Source of the DNA: Spongospora subterranea f. sp. subterranea
Lineage: Eukaryota > Endomyxa: Phytomyxea > Phytomyxea > Plasmodiophorida
NCBI GenBank assembly: GCA_049724395.1
Contig: JAUGWO010000038.1
Location: forward strand, 124,001 to 188,000
Direction: 5' to 3'
DNA: 64,000 nucleotides
In this document: piece after piece, positions 25,380-36,926 of the stretch
How the letters are laid out: every line of letters begins with the position of its first letter
Numbering within the stretch: the first letter of the stretch is position 1
The notes under the pieces: generated by a model
Told to the model about the DNA's origin: nothing
Database searches by the model: none
The model's input: only the letters and a program-made list of their open reading frames with translations
Translations under genes and position numbers: made by a program

Positions 25380-27240
25380 CGTGTATGAGAACGGGAATTA
25401 CACATAAAGGAGTGATTTGGAAAGTCGTTCAAAAGCATGGAGATGATATTTTTCAACTCAAATCCAACGTGAATCTACACAATGAGACAGTTGTCGAATA
25501 CGCATCAAGGCGGCGACGTTAAAGGCCATGCTTTGGTCTATACAGATGGTGGCGCAGCAGCAGGGCGTCCTGGAGTACATCCGGGAGAAGCAATCACTGA
25601 GGGATCTGTTAAGGCTTCATGCTCGTGACCTAACGGATGAGGATATGATTGAAATCCTTATGGTGGGCTGCCGAGGTCGCTTCCCTGCGGTGATTGAAGC
25701 ACTTCATGATCAAGAAAACATTTCATTAACAACTCTCCAAGACCGGTTGGAGAGTGCCGGAAGAGTCCATGCAAAATGGTGGAAGCAGTGTAGCCGCCAT
25801 GAAGACCAGATAATCTGATATTCCCTGCGGATTTCGCGCTTTGGTTGGACACATTGAAAACAATTGCTGGAAGAAGTACCCGCAAAAGTTACCCGCAAGA
25901 TACCGAAAATCCAATACAAACGCAGTTTCGAACTATACCTGGCCTTCAGATTCAGCGTTTACTCAACAATATGACCGGAGAGAAAAAATGGATATCCGAT
26001 TTATACAAACGATAGCACAAAGATCATACTTGCAGATAACAGCACGATCACTGCTGGTGGAAAGGGCAAGATGGATATACAATTCCGCTTACGCGACGGC
26101 TCTCAATCCTAACTCAGCAAATTAACGTCCTCCACGTATCGGGACTAGGAAATAATAACCTGTTTTCGGTGAAAGAAGGCAAGGAGATGAGGTTTAATGA
26201 GTTTGGGTGCGAGATCAGAGATCGTTATGGTGTTATAACCGGTGAAGGGACTCTTGATCAAGACGGAATGTACAATCTGGATATGCAACCAATCTCAACT
26301 GCTTATGCAAATCAAACTTCATCGACAACAGAAGGTATCAGAATAATCCACCGCAACGAAAGAGATCTAAAATTGATGACGGACAGTATTCATTGCCGGA
26401 CACGCCTTTATCACATCACAACGACACCACGCGCTAAAGATTCGTCTTGTTGTTTCTGTGAAGCATGTGCAATCGGAAAAGCGAAGAGAAAGCCATTTCC
26501 CAATCACAGAAACCCCCGAATTAAAGAACTCTTTGAATTGGTGTGGTTTGATACATGTGGACCTCTAAAGGGGATGTCTCCTACGGGAGAACAGTACTTT
26601 TTACATTTACTGAAGATAAATCGAGGTTTAAGTCCACATTTCTCCTACATCATAAATTCGAGGCGCTGGAAAAATTCAAAATCTATCAACCTCGATTAGA
26701 AAATAGGGCAGGACAAAAGATCAAGATAGTTCATGGTGACAATGCTAAAGAATATGTATCAAAGGAGTTCCAAGAATACCTTCAAGACCGAGGAATTGAA
26801 TGGCAATCCAACGTAGAGTACACATCAGAACAAAACTTAGCAGAACGTGGACATGGCGTGATAATGGATGCAGCTCGCTCTATGATTCAACATGCCCGAT
26901 TACCCAAGATGTTTCTGGGGTATGCGTTCTAGACAGCTAATCATGTCTTGAATGTCTGCCCACATCCGACATACAAAGATTCCACACCTCTTGAAATCCT
27001 TAGAGGAACCAAACCAAATGTTAGCTATTTGAGAGTTTTCGGTTGTGATGCATATGCTCATATACCTCGAGGACAAAGAACGAAAGCAGATGCCAAAGCA
27101 AGAAAATAGATATTTGCCGGTTGCGCTGATCACCAGAAAGGGTATAGACTATTTGATCCTCAAACGATGAAAGTGACAGTGCACAGGGACGTTGTATTCA
27201 ATGAGATCAGCTTGGGCAATCTATAACTGATTACGACGCC
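25380..27240 (+). mobile_element. Broken Ty1/copia retrotransposon fossil (gag to integrase)
   Basis: This is a degenerate Ty1/copia-type element. Recognisable parts in order are a gag-like region, a zinc-knuckle remnant (GHIENNCWKK), a pre-integrase segment (CEACAIGKAKRKPFP) and an integrase core (FELVWFDTCGPLKG, then HGDNAKEYVSKEFQEYL). No reverse transcriptase, RNase H or clear terminal repeats are seen in the following bases, so the copy is 3'-truncated. The coding part carries several breaks and cannot be active. Divergence and loss of the ends suggest an old insertion, but age cannot be measured here. Confidence 0.8.
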
Positions 27241-28269
27241 ATGAACGACATGATCAATGGCGATTCTACCAGTGGTGAACTGAGCGGGCCACGATGAGCT
27301 GAGGGGCGGTCCATGAGTGATATTCGTCGTCCAAGATATGCTGAGCGGGCGTCAATCGTTGGCGATCCGCCATGAACCCAGCGGATATCGAAGTTGGGGG
27401 AAATTAAAAGGGCCCAACAGGATTTCATCAATCTCACAAAAAACAGTCGCTTCGACATCACCGATTAATTTCGCAAAATCGGGCGTGCGATCAGGCCCTC
27501 CGAATAAGTAAGTGGCTATCAGGAATTATTCTTATTCTTTCTAGGAATAATTTGTTCCGTCTTCGCTATTATAGGGAATTATTCCTCGGGGGGTCTGCAG
27601 CTCTGGACTTATTCGCAATGCAAAACAGGAATAAGGTCAGTATTATTCACGCCAACGCAGGAGCCACAATTTCGTGTGTGTGGACTAAACTTCAACTTTG
27701 CGGACTCGTCGAAGAGGGCGACTGGAGGATTCAGCTCATATCAAATGGGCGCCAGGTCTATCCTGCACCTTATCGACCAAAGAGATAGTTGAGAAGTATT
27801 TCTCACCAGTCCCAGATAATGATGTTTGGGAAGTGCTACCCGACAATCTCGAAATGCGACTATTTTTTTAGGCAAATGCCCATTTATGGGACGAGAAACT
27901 GTTTTTGACAGTGATGGAATAAATATGACTTATTCCGGAATAATTTACTATTTTCAGTGAAGGTATAGTAGTTATTCCTCCCTTTGGATCATCACTAGTG
28001 AATACTTTAGTGGTATCCATGGTCAGCAATAAATAAGGAATCTTTGTTCCGGAACCCCTGCTGGCGATGCCCAGCAGATTTGATCAAACTTCGCAGGTCG
28101 AACTGATTGCCGATTTCAGCATGATGTAGCTGAAACCGGCGATGGTTCTGAAAATATCCTCGTTTGGTTAAGGCCCTACATCTCGGGTCGTTGACAATCG
28201 AGAAACAAAAATCGTCGATGATGTCGATCACAGGTACCGTACTCATGGAACCATTCAAAGGGCCATAAC
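27241..28269. other. Unassigned AT-rich stretch
   Basis: Several short related motifs based on GGAATTATTC and GGAATAATT recur between 27500 and 27990. A minus-strand open stretch at 28007-28258 has protein-like composition (IVNDPRCRALTKRGYF) but no known domain. It may be decayed transposon or gene DNA. Confidence 0.3.
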
Positions 28270-30779
28270 ATGCCCCGACCCTGGTTCAGACATTGTCTTC
28301 AGGTTGCGATTCTGGCAAGTTGCGCCCATGGGTCGCTAACGTCGTCAGACACGGCGACGATCTTAGCCCAGATAAACGGGGGCGCGCGGCGCCGTGTCGC
28401 CGTCGGCCACAAACATGTTCCAGCTGCGGTATAGCGCCACGTTGGCAACGCAGGCCCAAAGCTATGCCGACACGATGCCGAAGGTGGACGGGGACCCCAA
28501 CGCCCTCAACTGGATCGAGGTGTTTCTGCCCTTTGGCAAAACCCTTATGGACGCCTTGAACTATTTCACCGCCCAGGTACAAACGACCAACAACAGCACC
28601 AAACACAGATTATTTGGGAACGATTACCGCTGCATTACGAGTTCCTTTTTTATGTGCGACGCTGGCATGATTGGTTTTGATTGCGGCTCTTGAATTGCAA
28701 AAGCAAATTCCAGAATTGATCTGGCCCCATTCAGAAAACAAACAGCAACGGTTGACGCGAGTCAGCCTGTATTACTCCTTCCAACACTATTACTGTCAAC
28801 CAAAATTCCATACCTGACACATTCCCAGTTTCCTACTATTTTTTTCGACTGCGCTGTTTGTTAATCAGAAGGTTTTCATCGCGTTTGAAAGAATCAACGC
28901 CTGACGTATGATGAATTGCAGAAACCGTTATACGATTATTCCGCGAACACCTGCAATGGATGGTGCTGGGACTATGTGCAATTGGTGCAATCGAACCTGA
29001 ACCTGATCGGGTGCGGCAGCAGCAGCGGGTTATTCCCAGATGGGCAATACCACTCGTACTACGTGTGCTATTTCGACCAGCGCTTCTCCATGGTCACGCC
29101 ATATTCCTCAGGGCCATCGTGCTCCAATTGCCCCAGTACCCTGTCATATTGCTCGACCAATCTCTGCACCAGCGTTGCTCCAAAAACCACCAAAAAACCT
29201 TCCACGAAAAAACCAATTACCAAAAAACAAACTACAAAGAAACCAACCACAAAAAAACCAATCACCAAAAAGCCTACTACAAAGAAACCAACCACGAAAA
29301 ATCCCACCACAAGAAAACTCACTTCCAAAAAACTGACATTGAAGAAGGTTTTAACCACAAAAAGGGGGAGTTTGAGAAGGATCACCACAAGTGCCATCGC
29401 CACGAACGTCGCCCAAACGAAGGGGCTTACGAAGGCGACGACTAGGCGCACGACTGAGGTACCGACAAACGTGCAGAAAAACGTTGGTGACGGTGGGCGG
29501 ACCAACATCGTCTCAACGGCCGTCGACATTGAATGCGACATGGCGAACATCGACGTCAGTAGCTGCACGAGCAACGCCTGACGTAATCTGTCTGAGCGAT
29601 CCGTTGACCATCCAGGAAGGCGACGGGCGGGAACGTGCTGTGCCCGGCAAGTCCAGTGCACGATTACCGGAGCTGCATCAGCTCTCCGACGTGGCCGCTG
29701 CTTACGACCGGATCGCGCTCCATCCAATCGCCCGACCAGCTGCTGGATCCCAACTCTCCGGCCAGGTTCGCCACTGTTCCGGATTCCCCCTCCTTCACCT
29801 TCGCTTTCTGGGTTTTCCCATTCAACTTCGGTCGGCCGTACTGCGATTCAACATTACAGACGTTTGATTGTGGATGGGACCAGGTTCGACACCCACCTCA
29901 TTATTGCAATTTGGCACAAAGGTCCCAGTCAACAAAACGATCGCTATCTTTCTTAATTCAGACGGATCGGTAATGGTCAACGCTAATTTTGAGTTTCTGC
30001 CGGTTTTGCTTTTTATCAATTCCGACTTACCGGGACTGTAGCCATTGTCTTTGCCCAACTTTTTTATTGTTTTTGTTGGTTAAAGGCTCTGTTCTTCCTG
30101 ATATGGTCTTGTCTCTGAGATCTCAACTTAATGTTGATTCTTCTGTTGGTGTTTTGGTTCGAGACACATTTCGAGTTTTTCCGTCTCGATATTTTGTTGT
30201 GCGGCGCAAATCACGTAGCAGCTGCTGATCTTTGTTGCCACTGTCAACAGATTGCTTTAGATCTATGGTCGGAAAGGCGTCAAGTACAACTTTCCCGTCT
30301 GCCCGTTAACATTTGGACTCACGTCACCGTCTCGGTCGACACCGGATATGGCGCTATCTTCGTACGCCCTATCGTCCTCCTCACTCTCGCTCATTCCTAA
30401 TCGGTCATCCTTCCTCCCAACACAGATCTTTTACAACAACGGTTCGGGTGGTAGTCAATGGGTCACGTACGCGTCCGGTGTCGCTCGCCGAAACGACCAG
30501 TTCCAGTTCGCGGGCGATGCGTCTTCGGATCCGCTGCTCTGCCTGGCTGGAGCGTATTACTTCAACTATCGGGTGCAGCCGGCAGATCTACAGAGTTGCA
30601 CCAATCTGCAGGCCAGTACGACCGCCGACCATATTTCGCCGACGCAGCTGACGACGGCGACGAAAGTGATTCCCGTGTACTTCTGGGTTGTACTGACCGT
30701 GCCGACCACGCTGGCGATGGCGATACTGACGGCGATTGTGGCGCTGCGAAAGAGGGCGGGGTTCACCGTTGAGAGATGA
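28270..30779 (+). CDS. CAP - Thr/Lys/Pro stalk - LamG-like - TM surface protein, copy 1
   Basis: This is a predicted type I membrane protein. A signal peptide (MPRPWFRHCLQVAILASCA) is followed by a CAP/SCP domain: SPSATNMFQLRYSATLATQA in exon 1, then after a 345-bp intron (28577-28921) GWCWDYVQLVQSN, SYYVCYFDQ and CSNCPSTLSYCSTNLC, the CAP2 signature. A TTKKPTTKKP-type stalk (29186-29360) suits heavy O-glycosylation. A LamG/concanavalin-like domain follows (SCISSPTWPL, SFTFAFWVFP, LLQFGTK, LCLAGAYYFNY), then a membrane helix (FWVVLTVPTTLAMAIL) and a short basic tail. The usual CAP histidines are absent. Relative to copy 2, the N-terminal exon appears offset by a single base in a G-rich run, so the copy may be broken or the base call wrong. 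Several small introns are needed in the lectin part. Confidence 0.72.
29186..29360 (+). repeat. Thr-Lys-Pro coding minisatellite, CAP copy 1
   Basis: A degenerate 15-base unit encodes TTKKP and close variants for about twelve units. The reverse strand of the unit gives a long valine/phenylalanine-rich frame that is not a gene. Confidence 0.85.
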
Positions 30780-30969
30780 CCGTTCACAGTCCAATGATGC
30801 ACATTATCCTGCTGCGTCGGGCGAGCGTTTGCTGCGGTTCGGGGAATCCGCATGGGGAATCGGCGTCGAAGAGATCGGCTCTTTCTCGGCCACCGATTCA
30901 TAAAATCGTAATATTTGCTGATTGTTCCTACCTATTGTAATTCCTGTATTGGGACCATTTATTGGTGCT
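30780..30969. other. Short intergenic stretch after CAP copy 1
   Basis: No gene or signal recognised. Confidence 0.3.
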
Positions 30970-32302
30970 CTAAAAGACCATCACGTGATTGCAAACTGAG
31001 AACCGATCGTCATTACTGAATAATTCGGTAAACTCGATATTGTGTGATTGAATAGTTGAGTGTGTGATAACTGGCCGGAGTTGGTGACCACGGGCGATGC
31101 AGGTACAAAAAGCACCGATAAAAAAACTTTTCAAACTTCTCTCCGACCCATTAACCAGTTCGTTATTGTAAACTGAGAGGATTTGAGGAACAACTTGGCC
31201 ACAAACGGGAAGACTATATGCAGGATGCGACCGACCTGGATCCGGTCCAGTATTCATTCCAAATCATCGTGAAGAAATCAGATATGAGGCAAATCATCAA
31301 TCGAGAACAAGGGAACGCTAAACGCCATTGTAAAATCTTCAGGCAGATTTCATACAAGTGGCATTGCATGGGGGTGATGTTTGACCACACTCCACAATCG
31401 GATCAATGATCAATAGTGTCAATTTGCCTTCTTGGATTGTCAATCGCACTCCAGTTTTGCGCAGTAGAACACGTTTTCCATGGCCGCGATGTTTCAGCAC
31501 AATCACATCTGAAGCGTTGGGCTCTTTCCCAATGTTGCTGGTCGACATTTCCAGTAAAAACAGCACCGATGAACCACCCAAGTCTAAGCCAGGGCCCACT
31601 CCTTTCCAGCGGCTGTCGAACTCAAATATTGAGTTGTATGACTCAGTTGGAGATCAATAATGCTCTTGGATTTTACCAATTTTGAATGGATCGGCTCAAT
31701 GACCTTGCTGAACTTGCCTGTGTTAAAACCGTTATTGAGGTTGATCATCACTCAAAAAGCTCAAAAGCGGCACGTTGCCGGTACCCGCCAATACAGCATT
31801 CGGAGTCGTCATCTACGACGATCGCTCCTCCTTCTGGACGGGCGTGAATCATTTCGATGCAACGGAGGGTACGACCTGCCGAGTGGCGGTCGTCAAACTC
31901 AGGGAACTACTCAATCCGGTTTCGTGAATGAGATTGACGGAAAAACGCGAAGCTAAGCTCTAGTCCGTTGAACTAAAGTGGACGCTGTGGTCCGAAGGAT
32001 ATCCACAACACCAGGCCTTGGCGGCAACGCTGTGTGATTCTGTCCAGACTGCAGTCCGATTGATCATTGGGGACCAAGTTGCCACTTCTCCCTCCGTCCC
32101 CAACCTTCTTGCCGTTTGATGAACTGCAGTCGTGTTCCGAGAATTTATTTTTGCCGATTATGGGTTTCATGCACATTAATTGCCTGAACAGGCGGTCCCC
32201 AAACGAAGTTAATGATTCATCCCAATCGCCAACAAATAATTCGACGTTGCTGGCAGGTTGATGTCGGATAATTTTTCGTTGAAAGTTTGGCGACCATATC
32301 AC
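30970..32302 (-). pseudogene. Lectin-like (LamG/concanavalin fold) gene remnant
   Basis: Minus-strand coding blocks resemble the lectin part of the CAP proteins in style: ELFVGDWDESLTSFGDRLF near 32210, then SRWKGVGPGLDLGGSSVLF with LLEMSTSNIGKEP near 31540-31620, then a block ending at 30970. A different block on the plus strand (31780-31925) reads GVVIYDDRSSFWTGVNHFDA. The mixed strands and lack of a continuous exon chain suggest rearranged or decayed copies, but a real multi-exon gene is not excluded. The fold call rests on beta-strand-like patterning and is inference. Confidence 0.3.
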
Positions 32303-32677
32303 AGGTTGGGCAACAGGGGATCAAAAATCTCCTTCTTCCACCTTTAATTAATGAAGTGGGGCCTGACATATATGTATTTTGCTCGAGGTTGGTTGGACCA
32401 ATTTGTCTTTCAGGAAAATGGCTCGTTGATAATCCTGATTGATAATCGAAGTTTTGTTTCTGGATAAGGGCTCATCTCGCAAAGCAGATCTTGCAAACAC
32501 TTGGCTTCTTTCACTGCAAATCTGATGAATGATTTTTTCCCTCGGTTGTTGATAGCCCCAATCAGTCTCGTTTCACACTTGGTTTTCAGCTGAGTTTTGA
32601 AAAACTCACGAACAAACGCCAATAGAGAAATCAGTCACTTACATATACGGACCATTGAGGAAAATATTCAACAAAAC
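32303..32677. other. Intergenic stretch before tRNA-Thr
   Basis: No convincing gene. It is AT-rich and contains a short minus-strand open stretch (32410-32622) without a domain. Confidence 0.3.
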
Positions 32678-32749
32678 GCCGTCGTAGCTTAGTGGCAAAG
32701 CGTCCGCTTCGTAAGCGGAAGATCGGGATTTCGATCATCTCCGACGGCA
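32678..32749 (+). tRNA. tRNA-Thr (anticodon CGT)
   Basis: The cloverleaf folds cleanly. The acceptor stem pairs GCCGTCG (32678-32684) with CGACGGC (32742-32748), and A follows as discriminator. The anticodon stem TCCGC/GCGGA closes the loop TTCGTAA, so the anticodon is CGT and reads ACG (Thr). The T-stem GGGAT/ATCTC closes loop TTCGATC. The internal A-box (TAGCTTAGTGGC) and a B-box-like TTCGATC are present. There is no intron. A T-rich run (32757-32766) follows and fits a Pol III terminator. Confidence 0.95.
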
Positions 32750-32756
32750 GAGATGT

Positions 32757-32766
32757 GTTTTTTTTG
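32757..32766 (+). terminator. Pol III T-tract after tRNA-Thr
   Basis: A run of T residues starts 8 bases after the tRNA 3' end, the usual place for RNA polymerase III termination. Confidence 0.7.
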
Positions 32767-33249
32767 CCTTGTGTGAGAGACGGAACGAGTTTCAAGGACT
32801 TGTGCTCCAAAACTGACAGATCAAAACAGGTCTCAAAATGGATTGCTACGGTATATCAGGAACATTATGTGTTTAAATTTTCAATTAAACAAGCAATCAC
32901 AATCCTCACTAGGAACGGATTTTCGAAACAGTATCGCGGGAGATCATTTTTGAGATCACAGGCTGATTGGTCAAGACGAGATTTGGACGAGTGCACATTC
33001 TCCGATTTCGTCATGTCGGCCCAAAGCGTTTCACGGGATGATGCCTGATATAGCCGACAAAGTCGATGCAAAAGATGACTCCCCAACCACGGACGTGGAT
33101 TCGCAACCCCATCGAAGCGAAAGCGAATCCGTTCCCTGAAGTTGGATCTGTGTCAATGCAGCAATATTTCCCATTAGACAGGAGTACAGAGGGCCAATAA
33201 TGAAATCATCGATGTTTATCAGTGGCTCCTAAAAATTTGAGCCGATAGG
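32767..33249. other. Intergenic stretch between tRNA-Thr and CAP copy 2
   Basis: No gene recognised. The segment around 33180-33235 is closely repeated downstream of CAP copy 3 near 36864-36915, including the shared string AGTACAGAGGGCCAATAATG, so it is the duplicated 3' flank of the CAP genes. Confidence 0.5.
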
Positions 33250-35501
33250 CTATGGCCAGGACGCAGCCTCGGGCCATCGCCTCGACACTCTAGGACGGCG
33301 ATGAATCGCCGTCACTATCGCCATTGCCAGCGTCGACGGTAGTGTCAGTAATATCCAAAAATACACCGGAATCGATGAACTTCTCGAGACCGTTGTCGAG
33401 AGCGCCGCCACATCTGCTGTACTACTAGAGTCCAGAGCAACACAATTCTGTATGTCTGCCGCCAAGACCCGATGGTCAAAGTAGTACGCCCCCGCTAGAC
33501 AGAGCTGTAGATCCGACGACTGATCGCCAGCGAACTGGAACTCGCTGTTTTGACGCGTCAGGCCGGTCGCGTACGTGAACGATTGGCCAGCACCCGAGCC
33601 GTTGTTGGAATGGATCTGTCCGGTCCGGATTAGCAAAACTACAGATGAAGGGGCAACAGAAATCGCACGTACGAAAATTTCACCATAGTCTGTGTCCCCA
33701 GAGACGGAGACGTGAGTCCATATTTTTACAGACAATGGTGGAAGTTGCACGCGATACAATTTTGACCATAAATTCAACCAGATCTAAGAAAATAAATTCA
33801 GCATGGTGTCGCGCTGAGTCAGGTATGGAACAGCCAAGGAGCACTTTGGCGACGACAAAAAAGCGTCGGTGGCAAATGCTGAGCAAAACAGTGTCGACGA
33901 GAACACGACTTAAAGTAATAGTGGGTCGTACCGATCCGTCAGACTGTAGCACAACATCGACTTTCTTGTTGTCTGGACTTTTGGTTCCGAACTGCAATAT
34001 TGAGGTAGGGGAAGAACCTGAACGCTGGATAATGAAAACCAATATATCGAGGATTGACCAATTTTATCGACGAACCGAAGCTGATGGGGAATACCCAGAA
34101 CGCAAACGTGAAGGAGGCGGCATCGGGGAGCGTGGTGAACCTGGCTGGAGAGTTCTTGTCCAGGAGCAAAAGAGGGAACTGAATCGGGCGCGCTCCGCTG
34201 GTTATGAGTGGGAATGTCGGCGAGGAAATGCAGCTCTTGCTACGGAGTACCGGACTTCTCGGACACACTGTGTTGATTGTCGCCGCCTTCCGAGTCGTCG
34301 TCCACTGGCTGGAGCGCCTTGACGTAATGGCTATTTGAGACTGTAACATCGTTGTTGTCGCATTAATTGCCCATGACGTAATCGTCGCTGCTGATTGCTT
34401 TGTTTTGGAGGTGTTCGTTGGCCGTTTCGCTGTTCGGACGATCTCTGTTTTGGGAATATTGCTCGTGAATCGCCTTGTAGTAATTATCTTAGTCGTGAGT
34501 CGTTTCGTCATGGGTGCCTTTGTTGTGATTTTTCTGGTCGTTGCAATCGTGGTGGTGGGCTTTTTGGTGGTGGGCTTTTTGGTGGTGGGCTTTTTGGTGG
34601 TGGGCTTTTTCGTGGTAAGTTTTTGTGTTGTGGGTTTTCTTGTGGTTGGTTTCTTTGTCACTGGTTTTTTTGTGGTAGGTTTCTTCGTGGTTTTCGGGAC
34701 AACGCTGGTGCAGAGATTTTTTGAGCAATATGGTACGTTTTTGGAACAATCGGAGCATGATGGCCCTGATTGATATGGCAGGATTCCCCCAGCGACTTGA
34801 TCGAAAATACAGATATAGTACGAGCGGTATAGCCCATCCGGGAACCACCCCACGTAACCGCCGCACCCAACCATGGTTAAACTCGCCTGCACCATTTGCA
34901 CATAGCCCCAACACCATGAATAACTAGAACAGGTATTTAAAGTATAGTTGTACAACGATTTCTAAGACCATCGCAAAACAAGTCAGAATACGTGTCAACC
35001 AGGTCGTGGATGCGCCCGGCTGTCGGAGAACGAATCAAAACAACCAGCCCAATGGGTTTTGGTTATGGCCAATCAACTCATCAAAGAAACAATATCAATA
35101 GCAACATGGACAACGGAATTTGTGATTTCGCTGATAAATGATTCCAGTTGAATTTTGTGAAGAAACGTTCAACGCGCCGAAACCGTTTTCACCTGATTGA
35201 CCCAACTGGCCAGGGCGTCGCTCATTATTTTAGTATAGGGCAAAAACGCTTCAACATAGTTGTTGACGTTGCTTGGCCCGCCAACCATCGTTGGCGTTGA
35301 ATCGGCATAGTCCTGCGCCTGTGCCGCCAAGATGGCGCTATACCGCAGCGTGATCATGTTGGCGGCGGTCGGCGAGACAGATCCGCGTGCTGCGTTCATC
35401 TGGGTCACAATCGTGGTCGGATCAGACATGGACAGCCCTCCATGGGCAAAACCTGCCAGAATCGCAGCCTGAACGCAGCGGTGCAACCAGAGCTGGCGCA
35501 T
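33250..35501 (-). CDS. CAP - Thr/Lys/Pro stalk - LamG-like - TM surface protein, copy 2
   Basis: This is the best-preserved copy. The start at 35501 gives a signal peptide (MRQLWLHRCVQAAILAGFA), then CAP motifs TQMNAARGSVSPTAANMITL and AILAAQAQDYAD. After an intron (roughly 34956-35180) come WCWGYVQMVQASL, SYYICIFDQ and CSDCSKNVPYCSKNLC. The TTKKP stalk spans about 34500-34690. The lectin-like part has SCISSPTFPL, SFTFAFWVFP, SILQFGTK, IWTHVSVSGDTDYGEIFV and LCLAGAYYFDH, followed by the helix FWILLTLPSTLAMAIV and a short tail ending at 33250. The histidine of the first CAP motif is replaced (NAAR where family members have HN-R), so the usual metal-binding tetrad is missing. Likely cell surface; adhesion or sterol/lipid binding are possible family roles but not shown. 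Confidence 0.78.
34500..34690 (-). repeat. Thr-Lys-Pro coding minisatellite, CAP copy 2
   Basis: A 15-base unit encodes TTKKP; four units near 34555-34612 are nearly identical, showing recent slippage or unequal exchange. Confidence 0.85.
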
Positions 35502-36926
35502 TTGGACCCGACTGGCGAAATGGTTGCACCAGATTCGAGTACCTGGTTTGATCGGGTGTAGAAAAATCGATCGGATCGGGCCTGGATCATTTTGGTTGAA
35601 ACAAAGAGAAAACCCAGACAGTAATGTTCAGTTTTCCCAGTGATATTGTCCTGACACTATCGAATCGAGTAAAATGATTCGTGTGTATGTCACTTGTTTG
35701 CTGGAACCCTCAAGATGGCCCCTTGACCGCACTCGATAATCAGTTGTCTGGGAAATACAGCTTTCGCACTGACCGTCAGGAGCAGATTCATTCATTGACA
35801 CAAACGTGTGGTTTGATTCTGTCAGTGCTTATTATTTTTGCGAATAATATTTTCAAATCGCTGTCGATTTCTTTGCTACTTTGTGCTTCTGGTGCATTGG
35901 TAGAAGTTTGTTTCCTGGGTTGTTGCGGCAAAGTTGAGTTGAGATTCAAGCTGTAATTTTGATGCTGCACAATTTCGATCATCTGGCCGCTCAGACGACC
36001 CTGAGCTGTGATCCAGCGATATTTTGCTCCTCGTTTTGAGGCGTCAGTTTTACCTAAGTGTTCGCCTCAATCGAAACAGGATCATGGGCAATATTTGTGC
36101 GATTTTCCACGACGGGCCTTTTCCCGTCTGAGGATTGGGCCAACATTAAACAATTACGAAACCGTGTCGGATGTAATCGCCACTTGGTCCACTTACGTTT
36201 CCGGCAAAGGGCGCCGAAACGATCAGTGGTATTTGGCATTTCATGCATTGTCAGACCAACTGCTCGCTAGCGGAAGTTCCATCGACATTGAATATTGGGA
36301 GTTGGTTGCAGATTGACATGAATGTGGTTGTAGGCAATGACTCTACGTTGAGATACGCCGCCCTGGTCAACAGTCCGTCATGCGTATGGCGAAGTCCCGT
36401 TCATGTTGGTTATCTCCACAAGTGCCTTCTAATCTGGCTGTGGTTATATGACTGCGGTTGTAGTGGTGCAAAAGGGTATCAGCAGTCGTTTGAAAATCAG
36501 ACCCATTTCGCAGAGCATAGAATCTGGATAGTTTATCGCCACAAAAAATCCATTGTTTCATTCTGATTGGGTCCGTTTTCAATAAGATTTCATTGAGCGT
36601 TATCCAATCATTGAATACAGAGGATGGGGGGGGGGGGGGGGGAATTGCTGTGCTCTAGACTTTTGATTCATTCAATAAGGTCCTTCATTTTTCGTTGACT
36701 GATGGACGGGCGCCGCTTCAGACAGAGAATACATTGCTCTTCATAACAAAATTAGGAATCCTTTTGTTTGTCGAAAACACTTTCTGAAAGATTGTCAATC
36801 AACCCCAAACGAATCCGTTAAATGATGGTGTTCTGTGTTCTACACGCAGCGATATTTTCACGAGTACAGAGGGCCAATAATGAATTGTCGCAGTTTATCA
36901 GTGGCTCCTAGATTTGAGCAAATAAT
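35502..36926. other. Intergenic region with a lectin-like fragment and G16 tract
   Basis: Between CAP copies 2 and 3. Plus-strand blocks near 36058-36370 (ETGSWAIFVRFS, TWSTYVSGKGRRNDQWYLAF, IDIEYWELVAD) follow the pattern of the C-terminal part of the CAP lectin-like domain and look like an isolated, decayed copy. A run of 16 G lies at 36627-36642. The last 60 bases repeat the 3' flank of copy 2. Confidence 0.45.
36627..36642. repeat. Homopolymer run of 16 G
   Basis: Sixteen consecutive guanines are directly visible. The length is likely unstable and may be misjudged in assembly. Confidence 0.95.

Noticed and set aside
33645-34322. Plus-strand open frame of 225 codons
   Set aside because: Lies opposite the lectin-like part of CAP copy 2, which has the conserved family motifs on the minus strand.
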